64,000 nucleotides of DNA from positions 542,276 through 606,275 of the forward strand of contig NZ_KE384224.1 of assembly GCF_000424685.1 (NCBI RefSeq), written 5' to 3'. A model generated the notes under the pieces. That model was not told where the DNA came from. It made no database searches and was given only the letters and a program-made list of their open reading frames with translations. Each line of letters opens with the position of its first letter. The first letter of the stretch is position 1. This document shows positions 19,379-29,372 of the stretch, piece by piece. The DNA is from Methylococcus capsulatus str. Texas = ATCC 19069. Lineage in GTDB: Bacteria; Pseudomonadota; Gammaproteobacteria; Methylococcales; Methylococcaceae. A program made the position numbers and the translations under genes.

Positions 19379-19876
19379 TCATCCCTCCCGGAGCAGCTTG
19401 TCTATCGTTCCCCGCAGTTCGCGGAAATCCGGTTTGCCGAGGTACGTCGCGACGATCGCACCATCGCCGTCCAGCAGGTAGCAGTTCGGCACCAGTTCGA
19501 CCCCGAGCGCGCCTGCCAGTTGGCCCAAGGGATCGAGCGCGACAGGAAACGGCCAGCCTTCCTTCCCAGCCAGAGATACGACGCGGCTGGGCACATCATA
19601 CGGCATCGCCACAGCCGCCATCCGCAGCCCTTGCCCTTGGTAATCCCGAAACAGCGCAGCGAGCTCCGGCATTTCTTCCAGGCAACTTCGGCAATTGCTG
19701 GCCCAGAACGCCAGCAGCACGGGACGGCCGCGCCACTCCTCGAGATTCACCCTTTGCCCCTCGATGGTGGTGAACCCCAGGGCCGGCGACAGGTTTTTCC
19801 TCTCGAAAGGCCCGCAGCCGAACCAGATTACCGGTACCAGCAGACCTGCGACGGCGAGGAACCGGACGAACCGCAC
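19379..19876 (-). CDS. TlpA/ResA-type thiol-disulfide redoxin
   Basis: A 165-residue exported thioredoxin-fold protein. The N-terminal hydrophobic segment ends IWFGC (Cys21), so it may be a membrane-anchored or weakly lipoprotein-like form. The redox motif is Cys62-Arg-Ser-Cys65 in FWASNCRSC. The cis-Pro segment is VELVPNCYLLDGDG near the C-terminus. TlpA/ResA proteins reduce disulfides in periplasmic targets such as apo-cytochromes. Its neighbours hemJ (4 bases downstream) and heme metabolism fit a role around cytochrome maturation, which is inference. The CRSC motif is less usual than CxPC (no Pro). Confidence 0.84.
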   Translation of the reverse strand: MRFVRFLAVAGLLVPVIWFGCGPFERKNLSPALGFTTIEGQRVNLEEWRGRPVLLAFWASNCRSCLEEMPELAALFRDYQGQGLRMAAVAMPYDVPSRVVSLAGKEGWPFPVALDPLGQLAGALGVELVPNCYLLDGDGAIVATYLGKPDFRELRGTIDKLLREG

Positions 19877-19911
19877 CCGTGCGCTCCCGCCTCGGCGGAG
19901 GGAGTCGGTCT

Positions 19912-20838
19912 TCAGGCCTCGACCTGCTGGATGCCGTCCAGGAACCAGGTAGGCTGGCGGCTCGAACGCGATCGCACGAAATGCCAGACCTCGTGAACCA
20001 CGGCCGCTTCTTCGGCCGGCGCCTCGCGCAGCGTGACGTCGAACAGCACGGCGACCTCACGCTCGTCGCCCCGGTCGCTGACCTCCAGGATTTCCGCATC
20101 GACCCGCAGCAGCTCGGTACTGTGACGCTCGGCCGACGCCCGCAACTGGTCTTGCAGTTCGGCAAACACCTTATCGGTCGTGAGCGCCCGCAAGGTCCCC
20201 AGATCGCGCTCGTCCCAGGCAGCCTGAAGCTGGCGGTAGGCAGCCTTGGCGCCGTTCAGAAATCCGGTTGCGTCGAAATCGGCCGGCTGGGATCGCGCCG
20301 GCTGCGCGCCTCCCCGCCGGGACAGCAAATCGGTGTCAAAAGCGGGACGTCCCGAAGCAGGGTTCGCGCCGCCGGGGTTTTCCGAATGCGGGTAATAGCC
20401 GGCTCCTGCCGCGGGCTGCGGCTGGCTCCCGCGCGCGGCCAGCAGCCGGTAGAGGAAAAAGCCGATCCCCGCGAACAGCAGGAGATCGAGAACATTCAGA
20501 TGCTCGAAAGCACCGCCGAACAGCATGGCCCCCAGCAGGCCGCCCAGCGCCAAACCGCCGAGCATACCCATCAAACCACCACGGCGGGCATAGGCCTCAC
20601 GCGCCGCCTGGTTGCGCTGGCTCGCGGCAGTGGCCGGCTGGCCGGGCTGGTACGCCGGCCGCTGTGTTTGCGAGAAGGTGTTGCCATCGGTCGAACGCCG
20701 ATACGGTTCGCTGTACGAAGGCCGACTCCCGAAGGAGCTTCCCCCGCCCAGTCGTTTGGCGAACGCTTCGTGCATGCCGGAGAACAGCAGCGCCGCTACG
20801 AGCACGGAGTTCAGTGCGAATCCAAGAATTTTTTTCAT
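19912..20838 (-). CDS. Tim44-like domain membrane protein
   Basis: A 308-residue protein. It starts with a signal peptide (MKKILGFALNSVLVAALLFSGMHEAFA), then a Ser/Gly/Gln-rich segment with GGGSSFGSRPSY. Two glycine-rich hydrophobic stretches (LMGMLGGLALGGLLGAMLFG and LDLLLFAGIGFFLYRLLAA) follow. A C-terminal Tim44-like domain (about 175-308) includes FLNGAKAAYRQLQAAWDERDLGTLRALTTD and EVWHFVRSR. This architecture matches bacterial Tim44-domain proteins whose function is not established. It is 35 bases upstream of the TlpA gene on the same strand. ATG 20838 is the natural start because the signal peptide begins there. Confidence 0.86.
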   Translation of the reverse strand: MKKILGFALNSVLVAALLFSGMHEAFAKRLGGGSSFGSRPSYSEPYRRSTDGNTFSQTQRPAYQPGQPATAASQRNQAAREAYARRGGLMGMLGGLALGGLLGAMLFGGAFEHLNVLDLLLFAGIGFFLYRLLAARGSQPQPAAGAGYYPHSENPGGANPASGRPAFDTDLLSRRGGAQPARSQPADFDATGFLNGAKAAYRQLQAAWDERDLGTLRALTTDKVFAELQDQLRASAERHSTELLRVDAEILEVSDRGDEREVAVLFDVTLREAPAEEAAVVHEVWHFVRSRSSRQPTWFLDGIQQVEA

Positions 20839-21017
20839 ACGGCCCTCAAGCCTCAAACTCGTCGCTGGTGTTATAGGGGAAGCACTGGCCAATTACAACT
20901 CCCCCATCTCGGCTCCGGACTTTTCTACGCGCGTAACCTGTCACGATCAGCCTGTCCGCCGCCAGCGGCCGACACATCAACGAGCGCACAGGTGCCGAGT
21001 CGATGCGAGTCCGCACA

Positions 21018-21675
21018 TAAGCCGTCCCTCGTCGCCGCCCTCCTTGCGACCGGGTCCGGCACCGTTTCGGCCAACACCCCCTCCGGCGACGAAATCACGA
21101 AGATCAAACGGTTCATCATCATCCATCAGGAGAATCACAGCTTCGACGACCTGTACGGCGGCCGGCTCTCCGCGGCCGGCGGGAGCTGGGCCTGGTATGC
21201 GGACGGCTGGTCCAACGCCGCCGGCGACATCGGGGCGCCCGGCTGGACCAACGGACTCGAACCGAATTACGCGGACCCGCATCCCTCCAGGGTTCGACTT
21301 TCCCGAACTGCCCGGACACCGGGCTCCAGTTCCACCACCAGCCGTTCAACTACTTCGCTGATTTCGGCACTCAGACCAAGAGCGGTCTGAAAAACCGCAA
21401 GAAGCACCTGCGTGATGAAATCGAGTTCATCAAGCTGGCACAGACTTCGAAGAAGGAATGCAAGCTGAAATCGGTGAGCTTCGTCAAATCCATCGGAGAA
21501 GGCAACGAGCCTCCGGGCCATTCCAGCGAGCCCATCGGCAGTGACCATGGACCCCATGACGACTCCGGAAAAACGCTACCGGCTGACTCCACTCGCCGAG
21601 CGGGATATGCAGGTCAATGACCTCTTTTCGGTCTTCGAGGCTGCGGCGGCGACAACCGCCCACCGACATCCCTGA
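21018..21675 (+). pseudogene. decayed phosphoesterase (acid phosphatase/phospholipase C family)
   Basis: Three pieces of one secreted phosphoesterase can be read in different frames. The first (about 21018-21300) has a signal-like LVAALLATGSGTVSA and the family start KIKRFIIIHQENHSFDDLYG. The second (about 21309-21570) has LQFHHQPFNYFADFGTQT, RDEIEFIKLAQ and VSFVKSIGEGNEPPGH followed by GSDHG. The third (to the stop at 21673-21675) has the C-terminal-like YRLTPLAERDMQVNDLF. At least two frame changes occur, and the catalytic middle part that normally carries VTYDE and DHVPPP is missing. No start codon suits the signal peptide. It cannot make an active enzyme. Confidence 0.68.
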
Positions 21676-21678
21676 ATT

Positions 21679-21700
21679 CTGCCGGCCGCGCGGCCGGCAG
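21679..21700 (-). terminator. perfect 22-base GC palindrome after the rubredoxin gene
   Basis: Every base from 21679 to 21700 pairs with its partner, giving an 11-base stem with no built-in loop (arms CTGCCGGCCGC and its complement). It lies 14 bases past the rubredoxin stop on the minus strand and just after the phosphoesterase remnant on the plus strand. It is probably a shared transcription end, though there is no T-run. Confidence 0.5.
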
Positions 21701-21714
21701 ACACCGATTTCTGC

Positions 21715-21885
21715 TCAATCCAGCGGTTCGAAGAAGCTCTTGTCCACGCCGCACTCCGGACAACCCCAGCCTTCCGGAATGTCCTCGAAAAGGGTACCGG
21801 GTGGAAGACCCGCATCCGGATCGCCTTCGGTTTCGTCGTAGATGTAGCCGCAGGCGGAACATTGGTATTTGTGATATTCGACCAT
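21715..21885 (-). CDS. rubredoxin
   Basis: A 56-residue one-iron electron carrier. The iron ligands are Cys9/Cys12 ([11 protein letters not shown]) and Cys42/Cys45 ([10 protein letters not shown]), in exact rubredoxin spacing, with the conserved [11 protein letters not shown] and FEDIPEGW between them. The start ATG 21885 has AAGGAG at good spacing on the minus strand; an ATG five bases earlier is out of frame. Rubredoxins usually pass electrons to alkane oxygenases or oxidative-stress reductases. No partner is adjacent; the upstream neighbour is oligopeptidase A, 33 bases away on the same strand. Confidence 0.94.
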   Translation of the reverse strand: MVEYHKYQCSACGYIYDETEGDPDAGLPPGTLFEDIPEGWGCPECGVDKSFFEPLD

Positions 21886-21918
21886 GGCATCTCCTTGTCG
21901 GTTTGAAATTCGAAAGAC

Positions 21919-23967
21919 TCAGCCGGCGGATACGAGCATCCCACTGTGGCGCAGCAAAGCCTCGATGTCCGGTTCGCGGCCGCGGAAGGCGATGAAAGAC
22001 TCCAGGGCACTCCGACGTCCGCCCTGTTCCAGCACGTTGCTCAGGAAAGCATGGCCGGTCTCCGGATCGAAGATGCCACGCTCCTCGAACAGCGAAAAGG
22101 CATCGCTCGACAGGACTTCCGCCCACTTGTAACTGTAATAGCCGGCCGCATAGCCGCCGCCGAAGATGTGCTGAAAACTGTGGGGAAAGCGGTTGTACGC
22201 CGGAGGCGGCATGACCGATACTCGTCGCCGCACATCCTCGAGGATTTCATAGACGCGCCCGCCTCGGGCTGGATCGTATTCGTGATGAATGCGGAAATCC
22301 AGCAGGGCGAACTCCAGTTGACGGACCGTCTGCATGCCGGCCTGGAAGTTTTTCGCCGCCAACATCCGGGCCAGCAGTTCGTCCGGCAGAGGCTCGCCGG
22401 TCCGGTAATGGCCGGAGATCAGGGCCAGCGCCTCGCGCTCCCAGCAGAAGTTCTCCATGAACTGGCTCGGCAGTTCTACCGCATCCCATTCCACCCCGCG
22501 GATTCCCGACACACCGAGATGTTCGACCTTGGTGAGCAGATGGTGCAAGCCGTGGCCGAATTCATGGAACAGCGTCACCACGTCGTCGTGCCGCAGCAGC
22601 GCCGGCTCGTCACCCGCGGGCGGCGTGAAATTACAGGTCAGATAGGCGACCGGCGTCTGAATGGCGCCGCCGACACGGCGCCGGCTGATGCATTCGTCCA
22701 TCCAGGCGCCGCTGCGCTTGCCGGGGCGTGCATAGAGATCCAGATAGAAGCCGCCCCGCCGTTCGCCGGTCCGGTCGAATATCTCGTAATAGCGGACGTC
22801 CGGATGCCAGACGTCGATGCCTTCGCGCCGCCTGATTTCCAGGCCGTACAGCCGCTGCACCACCGCGAACAGACCGGAAACCGCGCGCTCTGCAGGAAAA
22901 TAGGCCTTTACCTCCTCCTCCGAAAACGCGTATTTGTGCTCGCGGAGCTTTTCGGAATAGTACGCCACGTCCCAGGCCTGCAACTCGTCGAGCCCGTGGT
23001 TCTCGCATGCAAATGCCTTCAACTCCTCCAGGTCGCAGCGGGCGACGGGTAGTGCCTTTTCCGCCAGATCATTCAGAAAACCCAGCACCTGTTCGGGACT
23101 CTCCGCCATCTTGGTGGCCAGAGATAGCTCGGCATAATTGGCAAAACCCAGGAGCCTCGCCTCTTCGTGACGCAGAGCCAGGATCTTCTCCATCACTTCG
23201 CCGTTGTCCCAACGCCCGCCGTGGGGGCCGGTTTCGGACGCGCGGGTCACATAGGCCCGATAGAATTCCTCCCGCAGCCCCCTGTCATCGGCATGAGTCA
23301 TGACGGCGACATAGGAAGGGAAAGCGAGACCAAACACCCAGCCGCTCTTGCCTTCGGCTTCCGCGGCCTGGCGGGCCACCGCCCGGTCGGTTTCAGGCAG
23401 TCCTGCCAAGAGTGCCTCGTCGTCGATATGCCGCGTCCAGCCCTGGGTGGCATCGAGCACGTTGTCCGAAAACCGGCTGCCCAAGCGCGACAACTCCTGG
23501 GCGATTTCCTTGAAACGCGCCCTCTGCTCCCCTTCCAGGGCCACACCGGATAGGCGGAAGTCGCGCAGCGCATTGTCGACGATCTTGCGCTGGGCGGTGT
23601 CCAGCCGGGCGTACTCGATGCCTTCGGCGATTTCCCGGAAAGCGGCGTACAGCCCCGCATTCTGGCCCATCTCGGTGGCATATTCGCTCAAGAGCGGCAG
23701 AGCGGCGTTGTAGGCATCCCTCAACGCCTCGCTGTTCATCACGGCGTTCAGATGAGCGACCGGCGACCAGGCCTTGTTCAGACGGTCGTCGAGATCGTCC
23801 AAGGGTTCCACCAGCCCGGCCCAGGTATAGGGCCCACCGCGTTGGAGCAAGGCGTCCACCGCGGCCCGGCTTTCGGCCAGGATTTGTCGGACCGCCGGCA
23901 ACACATGGCTCGCTTCGATGCGCGAGAACGGCGGTAGTTCGTGGTCCTCCAGCAAAGGGTTGGTCAT
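21919..23967 (-). CDS. prlC: oligopeptidase A (M3 family)
   Basis: A 682-residue zinc metallopeptidase of the thimet family that degrades peptides, including cleaved signal peptides, in the cytosol. The zinc site HEFGH begins at His468 (FHEFGHGLHHLLT), matching the position in E. coli PrlC. Other family segments are present: LLEDHELPPFSRIEASHVLPAV at the start, KRSGAWMDECISR, and SHIFGGGYAAGYYSYKWAEVL-type residues near the end. ATG 23967 is chosen because the conserved N-terminus starts there; the frame stays open further upstream without similarity. It precedes the rubredoxin gene by 33 bases. Confidence 0.95.
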   Translation of the reverse strand: MTNPLLEDHELPPFSRIEASHVLPAVRQILAESRAAVDALLQRGGPYTWAGLVEPLDDLDDRLNKAWSPVAHLNAVMNSEALRDAYNAALPLLSEYATEMGQNAGLYAAFREIAEGIEYARLDTAQRKIVDNALRDFRLSGVALEGEQRARFKEIAQELSRLGSRFSDNVLDATQGWTRHIDDEALLAGLPETDRAVARQAAEAEGKSGWVFGLAFPSYVAVMTHADDRGLREEFYRAYVTRASETGPHGGRWDNGEVMEKILALRHEEARLLGFANYAELSLATKMAESPEQVLGFLNDLAEKALPVARCDLEELKAFACENHGLDELQAWDVAYYSEKLREHKYAFSEEEVKAYFPAERAVSGLFAVVQRLYGLEIRRREGIDVWHPDVRYYEIFDRTGERRGGFYLDLYARPGKRSGAWMDECISRRRVGGAIQTPVAYLTCNFTPPAGDEPALLRHDDVVTLFHEFGHGLHHLLTKVEHLGVSGIRGVEWDAVELPSQFMENFCWEREALALISGHYRTGEPLPDELLARMLAAKNFQAGMQTVRQLEFALLDFRIHHEYDPARGGRVYEILEDVRRRVSVMPPPAYNRFPHSFQHIFGGGYAAGYYSYKWAEVLSSDAFSLFEERGIFDPETGHAFLSNVLEQGGRRSALESFIAFRGREPDIEALLRHSGMLVSAG

Positions 23968-24204
23968 CGCATTACCTCGAATCCGGTTTGTATCCTGCAA
24001 ACCGCAAGGACGGCGGCCAGGCCCCGGCCGCGAACCCCTGCCGGGTTCGTGGAAAAAGGAAAGGAAAAATATATCAGGAAACCTGGCCGGAATCTCGCCG
24101 CCCACGCGATGGTTCGAGGCTTCCCTGCCACGAACCCTCCAGGAGGCGCGGACCGGCTCCCTCCCGCCGGGCGGAGGAGGCAGGAGGGCCTGAGGCAGGA
24201 CGGT

Positions 24205-26337
24205 TCAGAGCAAGGGCACGATCAAGAGAGCGACGATATTGATGATCTTGATCATCGGATTCACGGCGGGGCCTGCGGTATCCTTGTAGGGATCGCCGAC
24301 GGTGTCGCCAGTGATCGCCGCCTTGTGCGCCTCCGATCCCTTGCCCCCGAAGTTGCCGTCCTCGATGTGCTTCTTGGCATTGTCCCAGGCGCCGCCGCCG
24401 GTCGTCATCGAGATGGCGACGAACAAGCCCGTGATGATGGTGCCGATCAACAGGCCGCCCAGCGCTTCCTTGCCGAGCAGCAGCCCCACGAGGACCGGAA
24501 TTGCGACCGGCAGCAAGGACGGCACGACCATTTCCTTGATCGCCGCCTGAGTCAGCATATCAACCGCCTTCGAGTAATCGGGCTTGGCGGTGTACTCCAT
24601 GATGCCCGGTATCTCCCGAAACTGCCGCCGCACTTCATTGACGATGCCGCCGGCAGCCCGTCCCACGGCTTCCATGGCCAACGCCCCGAACATATAGGGC
24701 ACCATACCACCGATGAAGAGGCCGATGATGACCATGTGGTTCGACAGATCGAAATTGACGTTGCCGCCGAGGTTGTGCGTGTAATCGGCGAACAGCACCA
24801 GTGCCGCCAGTCCGGCCGAGCCGATCGCATAACCCTTGGTCACCGCCTTGGTGGTGTTACCCACGGCATCCAGCGGATCGGTGACCGCGCGGACCGAATC
24901 GGGCAGTTCCGCCATTTCGGCGATGCCGCCGGCATTGTCGGTGATCGGGCCGTAAGCGTCGAGGGCGACGATCATCCCGGTCAAGGACAGCATCGCGGTG
25001 GCTGCCACTGCGATGCCGTACAGGCCAGCCAGTTCATAGGCACCCCAGATGCTGGCACAGACTGCCAGCACCGGCGCCGCAGTCGCCTTCATCGACACGC
25101 CCAGACCGGCGATGATGTTGGTGCCGTGACCGGTGGTGGAGGCTTCGGCGATGTGACGCACCGGGGCGAATTCCGTCGCCGTGTAATACTCGGTGATCAC
25201 CACCATCAGCCCGGTCAGACCCAGCCCGATCAGGGCAGAGAAGAATATGCCGATCCAGGACACGTCGATGCCGCCGAGGCTGACGCCGCCGCCGAACATG
25301 AAGCCGGTGATCGGCAGGAAAGCCGCGGCCGCGAGCCCTCCCGATACGATCACGCCCTTGTACAGCCCGCTCATGATCTTCTTGCCCGGAGTGATCCGGA
25401 CGAAGAAGGTCCCGATGATGGAGGCGACGATGGAAATGCCGCCCAGCACCAAGGGATACACGGTGGCAGCCTCGCTGCCCCCGGTCAGGAGCCCTCCCAG
25501 CAGCATGGTGGCGACGATGGTCACGGCGTAGGTTTCGAACAGATCGGCCGCCATACCCGCGCAGTCGCCGACGTTGTCCCCCACGTTGTCGGCGATCACG
25601 GCCGGGTTGCGCGGGTCGTCCTCGGGAATCCCCGCCTCGACCTTGCCGACCAGATCGGCCCCCACGTCCGCCCCTTTGGTGAAGATGCCGCCGCCCAAGC
25701 GGGCGAAAATCGAGATCAGCGAACCACCGAACGCCAGCCCCACCAGGGCATGGAGGGGATCGGTCGCGCCGACCGATTTGAGGAGCGCGTAGTACCCGGC
25801 TACGCCGAGCAGCCCCAGCCCCACCACCAGCATGCCGGTGATGGCACCGCCCCGGAACGCGGTCGAAAACGCCTCGTCCATCCCCGTGATGGCGGCCTGG
25901 GCGGTACGGGAATTGGCACGCACCGAGATATTCATGCCGATGTACCCCGCCGCGCCGGACAGCGCGGCGCCGATCACAAAACCGAAGGCGATCGACCATC
26001 CCAGGAAAGCCCCGATGACGAAGAACAACAGCCAGCCGACGATCCCGATGGTACGGTACTGGCGGTTGAGATAGGCCTGGGCACCCTGCTGGATCGCCGT
26101 GGCGATGTCGACCATCCGCTCGTTGCCAGCGGGCTGGGCATTGACCCAGCCGATGGACAGGATGCCGTAGAGCAGCGCGGACAACGCAGCGGTGAACGCA
26201 AACGCCGTTCCCCAGTCGACCAGCAGGCCGAGCGCCAGAAATTCCGCGAGCCCGGCCAAGGTGATCGCCTTGGTCCGCGGATTGCGCATCAGACAACACA
26301 GCCCCTCCCGGGCGCAGGACAGAACCGAGCAAGCCAT
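24205..26337 (-). CDS. hppA: K+-independent proton-translocating membrane pyrophosphatase
   Basis: A 710-residue integral membrane pump that couples PPi hydrolysis to proton export. About sixteen hydrophobic helices surround the PPi site, with [32 protein letters not shown], the [19 protein letters not shown] signature and, near the C-terminus, [14 protein letters not shown]. The ion-type position reads GNTTKA: a Lys (about residue 497) replaces the Ala of K+-dependent enzymes, so this should be a K+-independent H+ pump. GAGGAG lies at good spacing before ATG 26337. It is 51 bases downstream of the PPi-phosphofructokinase gene on the same strand. Confidence 0.95.
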   Translation of the reverse strand: MACSVLSCAREGLCCLMRNPRTKAITLAGLAEFLALGLLVDWGTAFAFTAALSALLYGILSIGWVNAQPAGNERMVDIATAIQQGAQAYLNRQYRTIGIVGWLLFFVIGAFLGWSIAFGFVIGAALSGAAGYIGMNISVRANSRTAQAAITGMDEAFSTAFRGGAITGMLVVGLGLLGVAGYYALLKSVGATDPLHALVGLAFGGSLISIFARLGGGIFTKGADVGADLVGKVEAGIPEDDPRNPAVIADNVGDNVGDCAGMAADLFETYAVTIVATMLLGGLLTGGSEAATVYPLVLGGISIVASIIGTFFVRITPGKKIMSGLYKGVIVSGGLAAAAFLPITGFMFGGGVSLGGIDVSWIGIFFSALIGLGLTGLMVVITEYYTATEFAPVRHIAEASTTGHGTNIIAGLGVSMKATAAPVLAVCASIWGAYELAGLYGIAVAATAMLSLTGMIVALDAYGPITDNAGGIAEMAELPDSVRAVTDPLDAVGNTTKAVTKGYAIGSAGLAALVLFADYTHNLGGNVNFDLSNHMVIIGLFIGGMVPYMFGALAMEAVGRAAGGIVNEVRRQFREIPGIMEYTAKPDYSKAVDMLTQAAIKEMVVPSLLPVAIPVLVGLLLGKEALGGLLIGTIITGLFVAISMTTGGGAWDNAKKHIEDGNFGGKGSEAHKAAITGDTVGDPYKDTAGPAVNPMIKIINIVALLIVPLL

Positions 26338-26388
26338 AGCGATACTCCTCGAACGTTGTTGTTGGTGTTACGGATTTGAGTGAGGAAC

Positions 26389-27651
26389 TCAGACGCTGAA
26401 CGAAGCGGCCAGTTTTTTCGGGACGGCGACATTGCACAATGTCACATAATCCGGCAAACCGCCGGCATAGGGAGGGTAGTCCTCGCCCTCGATCAGAGGC
26501 CGGAGGTACCGGCGGCAGGCCTCGGTGATGCCGAAACCGTCGGCGCTGATGAATTCGAGGGGCATTTTCTTTTCGACGTTGGCCACCTCCGCCAGACTGG
26601 CGGCCGTGATTTCCCAACGGTAAGGCGAATCCGAGGTACGCACGATGGCCGGCATCACGGCGCTGAGCCCCTTCAGAGCCATCTCGACGCCGGCCTTCCC
26701 CACCGCATAGGCCTGCTCGGCATCCGTGCGGGAGGCGACGTGCCGGGCCGCGCGCTGCAGGTAATCGGCGACGGCCCAGTGGTATTTGTAGCCCAGGCGA
26801 TCCTTGATCAGGTCGGCGATGACCGGCGCCACCCCACCGAGCCGAGCATGCCCGAACACGTCCCGGCTGCCGGATTCGGCGACGAACCTGCCATCCGCGC
26901 CCCTAATGCCCTCCGACACCACGACCGAACAATAGCCATGTGTCCGGACCTTTTCGTCCACCGCCCGGAGAAACCGTTCCGGGTCGAACACCTGTTCGGG
27001 AAACAAGATGACCAGAGCCAGATCATGTCGCTCGTCACTCGCCAGACCGCCGGCGGCGGCGATCCAGCCCGCGTGGCGGCCCATGACTTCCAGCACGAAG
27101 ATGCAGGTGGAAGTCGCAGCCATGGAGCGCACGTCGAAACTCGCCTCGCGCACCGATACCGCTATGTACTTGGCGACCGAACCGAACCCCGGACAGCAGT
27201 CGGTGATCGGCAGGTCGTTGTCCACCGTCTTCGGAATATGGACGGCCTGCAACGGATAACCCAATTTCTCGGAAAGCTGGGAGACCTTCAGGCAGGTATC
27301 GGCGGAATCCCCGCCGCCGTTGTAGAAGAAATAGCCAATGTCGTGGGCGCGGAAGACCTCGATCAACCGTTCGTACTGGGCCCGGTTCTCCTCCAGCCCT
27401 TTGAGCTTGTAGCGGCAGGAACCGAACGCCCCGGAGGGAGTATGGCGCAATGCGGCGATGGCTTCGGCGCTCTCCAGCCCGGTATCGATCAGGTCCTCGG
27501 TCAGTGCACCGACGATGCCGTTACGCCCGGCGTAAACCGTGCCGATACGGTCGGGATACTGCCGGGCGGTCTCCAGCACGCCGCAGGCCGATGCATTGAT
27601 AACGGCGGTCACACCGCCGGACTGGGCATAGAAAGCATTCCGCGCCGCCAT
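26389..27651 (-). CDS. pfp: pyrophosphate-dependent 6-phosphofructokinase
   Basis: A 420-residue phosphofructokinase that phosphorylates fructose-6-phosphate reversibly with PPi. Motifs seen are YAQSGGVTAVINAS at the N-terminus, GGGDSADT where ATP enzymes have GGDGS, and PKTVDNDLP, whose Lys replaces the Gly of ATP-type PGTIDND and marks PPi use. FGSVAKYIAVSVREA and EVMGRHAGWIAA follow. ATG 27651 has AGGGGAGG upstream. A PPi-dependent enzyme from Methylococcus capsulatus has been characterised and its gene linked to the membrane pyrophosphatase, which fits the adjacent hppA here. In methanotrophs this enzyme can also act on sedoheptulose-7-phosphate in the RuMP cycle (family knowledge). Confidence 0.93.
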   Translation of the reverse strand: MAARNAFYAQSGGVTAVINASACGVLETARQYPDRIGTVYAGRNGIVGALTEDLIDTGLESAEAIAALRHTPSGAFGSCRYKLKGLEENRAQYERLIEVFRAHDIGYFFYNGGGDSADTCLKVSQLSEKLGYPLQAVHIPKTVDNDLPITDCCPGFGSVAKYIAVSVREASFDVRSMAATSTCIFVLEVMGRHAGWIAAAGGLASDERHDLALVILFPEQVFDPERFLRAVDEKVRTHGYCSVVVSEGIRGADGRFVAESGSRDVFGHARLGGVAPVIADLIKDRLGYKYHWAVADYLQRAARHVASRTDAEQAYAVGKAGVEMALKGLSAVMPAIVRTSDSPYRWEITAASLAEVANVEKKMPLEFISADGFGITEACRRYLRPLIEGEDYPPYAGGLPDYVTLCNVAVPKKLAASFSV

Positions 27652-28061
27652 GAACCGCCTCCCCTTTGAGTATCGTTGGCTGGCGCCTAACTTAGAACAA
27701 ACGCCCCCTCCGTTACAACAAGTTTCGACCCGCACGTCTCGGCCCGGATGCGCGCGAAAACAGTTGAATCGAACCCACGACACGGCTACGCTAACGCTTG
27801 GGGCATATCGGCCTCTTGTCGATCAACATGTTCGAATCATCCACCTTTCCTGACCGCCGGTTTTGCCGGACGGCCGATTGACGGACTGACTCGTGTCCGA
27901 CGAATATCCTGGTTCATGCCTCTGGCCTGAACTTTTCTCACTCCCGCGCAGCCCAGTCACTTCGCACGCACTCCGCCGGTCTGCCGGGGAGCGCCACCCG
28001 GGCGCTCCTCTCCAACCCGCCCGGGAGGCTCTGCCATTGTTCCACTACCCGCTACCCTAAA
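27652..28061. other. 410-base divergent intergenic region
   Basis: This gap separates the divergent PPi-phosphofructokinase and CNNM/CorC genes. Apart from the purine-rich ribosome-binding site of the former, I see no gene, RNA or clear repeat. Promoters for both sides should lie here. Confidence 0.5.
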
Positions 28062-29360
28062 GTGATCCAGATCGGATTGGTCCTGTTCCTCATCTTCGTC
28101 AACGGTCTGTTCGCGATGTCCGAAATGGCCATCGTCTCCGCCCGGCGTTCCCGGTTGCAGCAGCGAGCCGACAAGGGAGGCACCGGCGAACTCCAGGCCC
28201 TCGAACTGGCGGCGCAGCCCTCGCGGTTCCTCTCCACGGTTCAGGTCGGTATCACCACGATCGGGGTGCTCAACGGCGCGCTGGGCGAGGCGTCGGTGTC
28301 CAGCCAGCTCGAGCCGATCTTGCTCACGCTGCCGGAACTGGCACCCTACGCCCATGAGATCAGCCTCACGGTCACCGTTTTCGCAATCACCTATCTGTCC
28401 CTGATCATCGGTGAACTGGTGCCCAAACGGCTGGCTCTGCTCCACGCCGAAGCCATTGCGGCGGCCGTGGCACGGCCTATGCATCTCCTCTCCCTCATCG
28501 CCCTCCCCCTGGTCAAACTCCTCAGCGTCTCCACCGACATCGTGCTGCGGCTGCTGGGCGCGCGGCCGGTCCGACAGCCCTCGGTCACGGAAGAGGAAAT
28601 CAAGCTACTGCTCCAGCAGGGCACGCTGGAAGGAGTGTTCGAGGAAGTCGAGCAGAAACTGGTGGAAAACATTCTGCGACTGGACAGCCGCAAGGTCGGC
28701 GCGATCATGACCCCGCGCAAGGACGTGGTCTACCTGGACGTCACCAAGTCCTACGAAGCGAACCGCGGCATCCTGACCGACCATCCGCACTGGATCATCC
28801 CGCTATGCCGGGGTGGCGTGGACAATGTCCTCGGTTTCGTGAAAACCAAGGACGTCCTGAACCGGCTGCTGGCCGGCGAAAAGCCGGAGCTGGCGGAACT
28901 GGTGACCCGGGCGCTGTTCGTCCCCAACTCACTGTCCCTGATGCAGCTGCTCGAACATTTCAAGCGGTCGCACCTGCAGACGGCGCTGGTGGTGGACGAG
29001 TACGGCGAATTGACCGGCCTGGTGACGCTGACGGACGTGCTGGAAGCGATCGTCGGCGCCATCGCTTCCGAAACCGCCGAGGAAGAACCGCAGGTCTCGC
29101 AGCGCGAAGACGGCTCCTGGCTGATCGACGGCATGCTCGACATCGAGCGCTTCAAACAGCTCTTCGACCTCGATGCCCTGCCAGAAGAAGAGACCGGCAA
29201 TTTCCACACCATGGCCGGTTTCGTCATGCTGAGACTGGGCAACGTGCCGAAGGTGACCGACAGCTTCGAATTCCAGGATCTACGGTTCGAGGTCGTGGAC
29301 ATGGATCGCAACCGGGTCGACAAGATCCTGGTCACGCGGTTGCCGCCAGCGGCCGGATAG
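28062..29360 (+). CDS. CNNM/CorC-type (hemolysin C family) membrane protein
   Basis: A 432-residue protein of the DUF21-CBS-CorC class. It has an N-terminal membrane domain (DUF21) of about 190 residues with LFLIFVNGLFAMSEMAIVSARRSRL and GITTIGVLNGALGE. The two CBS repeats come next (about 205-335), with IMTPRKDVVYLD and LVVDEYGELTGLVTLTDVLEAIVG. A C-terminal CorC_HlyC transporter-associated domain follows (DGMLDIERFKQLF to the end). Family members are implicated in Mg2+/Co2+ efflux; the hemolysin name is historical. The start is a GTG at 28062 directly before the membrane domain; no strong ribosome-binding site is seen. Confidence 0.88.
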   Translation: MIQIGLVLFLIFVNGLFAMSEMAIVSARRSRLQQRADKGGTGELQALELAAQPSRFLSTVQVGITTIGVLNGALGEASVSSQLEPILLTLPELAPYAHEISLTVTVFAITYLSLIIGELVPKRLALLHAEAIAAAVARPMHLLSLIALPLVKLLSVSTDIVLRLLGARPVRQPSVTEEEIKLLLQQGTLEGVFEEVEQKLVENILRLDSRKVGAIMTPRKDVVYLDVTKSYEANRGILTDHPHWIIPLCRGGVDNVLGFVKTKDVLNRLLAGEKPELAELVTRALFVPNSLSLMQLLEHFKRSHLQTALVVDEYGELTGLVTLTDVLEAIVGAIASETAEEEPQVSQREDGSWLIDGMLDIERFKQLFDLDALPEEETGNFHTMAGFVMLRLGNVPKVTDSFEFQDLRFEVVDMDRNRVDKILVTRLPPAAG

Positions 29361-29372
29361 TCCGATCAGCGC

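Noticed and set aside
24205..26337. K+-dependent or Na+-pumping pyrophosphatase
   Set aside because: The diagnostic position has Lys (GNTTKA) in place of the Ala of K+-dependent enzymes.
24205..26379. Long plus-strand frame opposite hppA, rich in His, Asp and Gly
   Set aside because: It mirrors the pyrophosphatase codons. The minus strand carries all known motifs.
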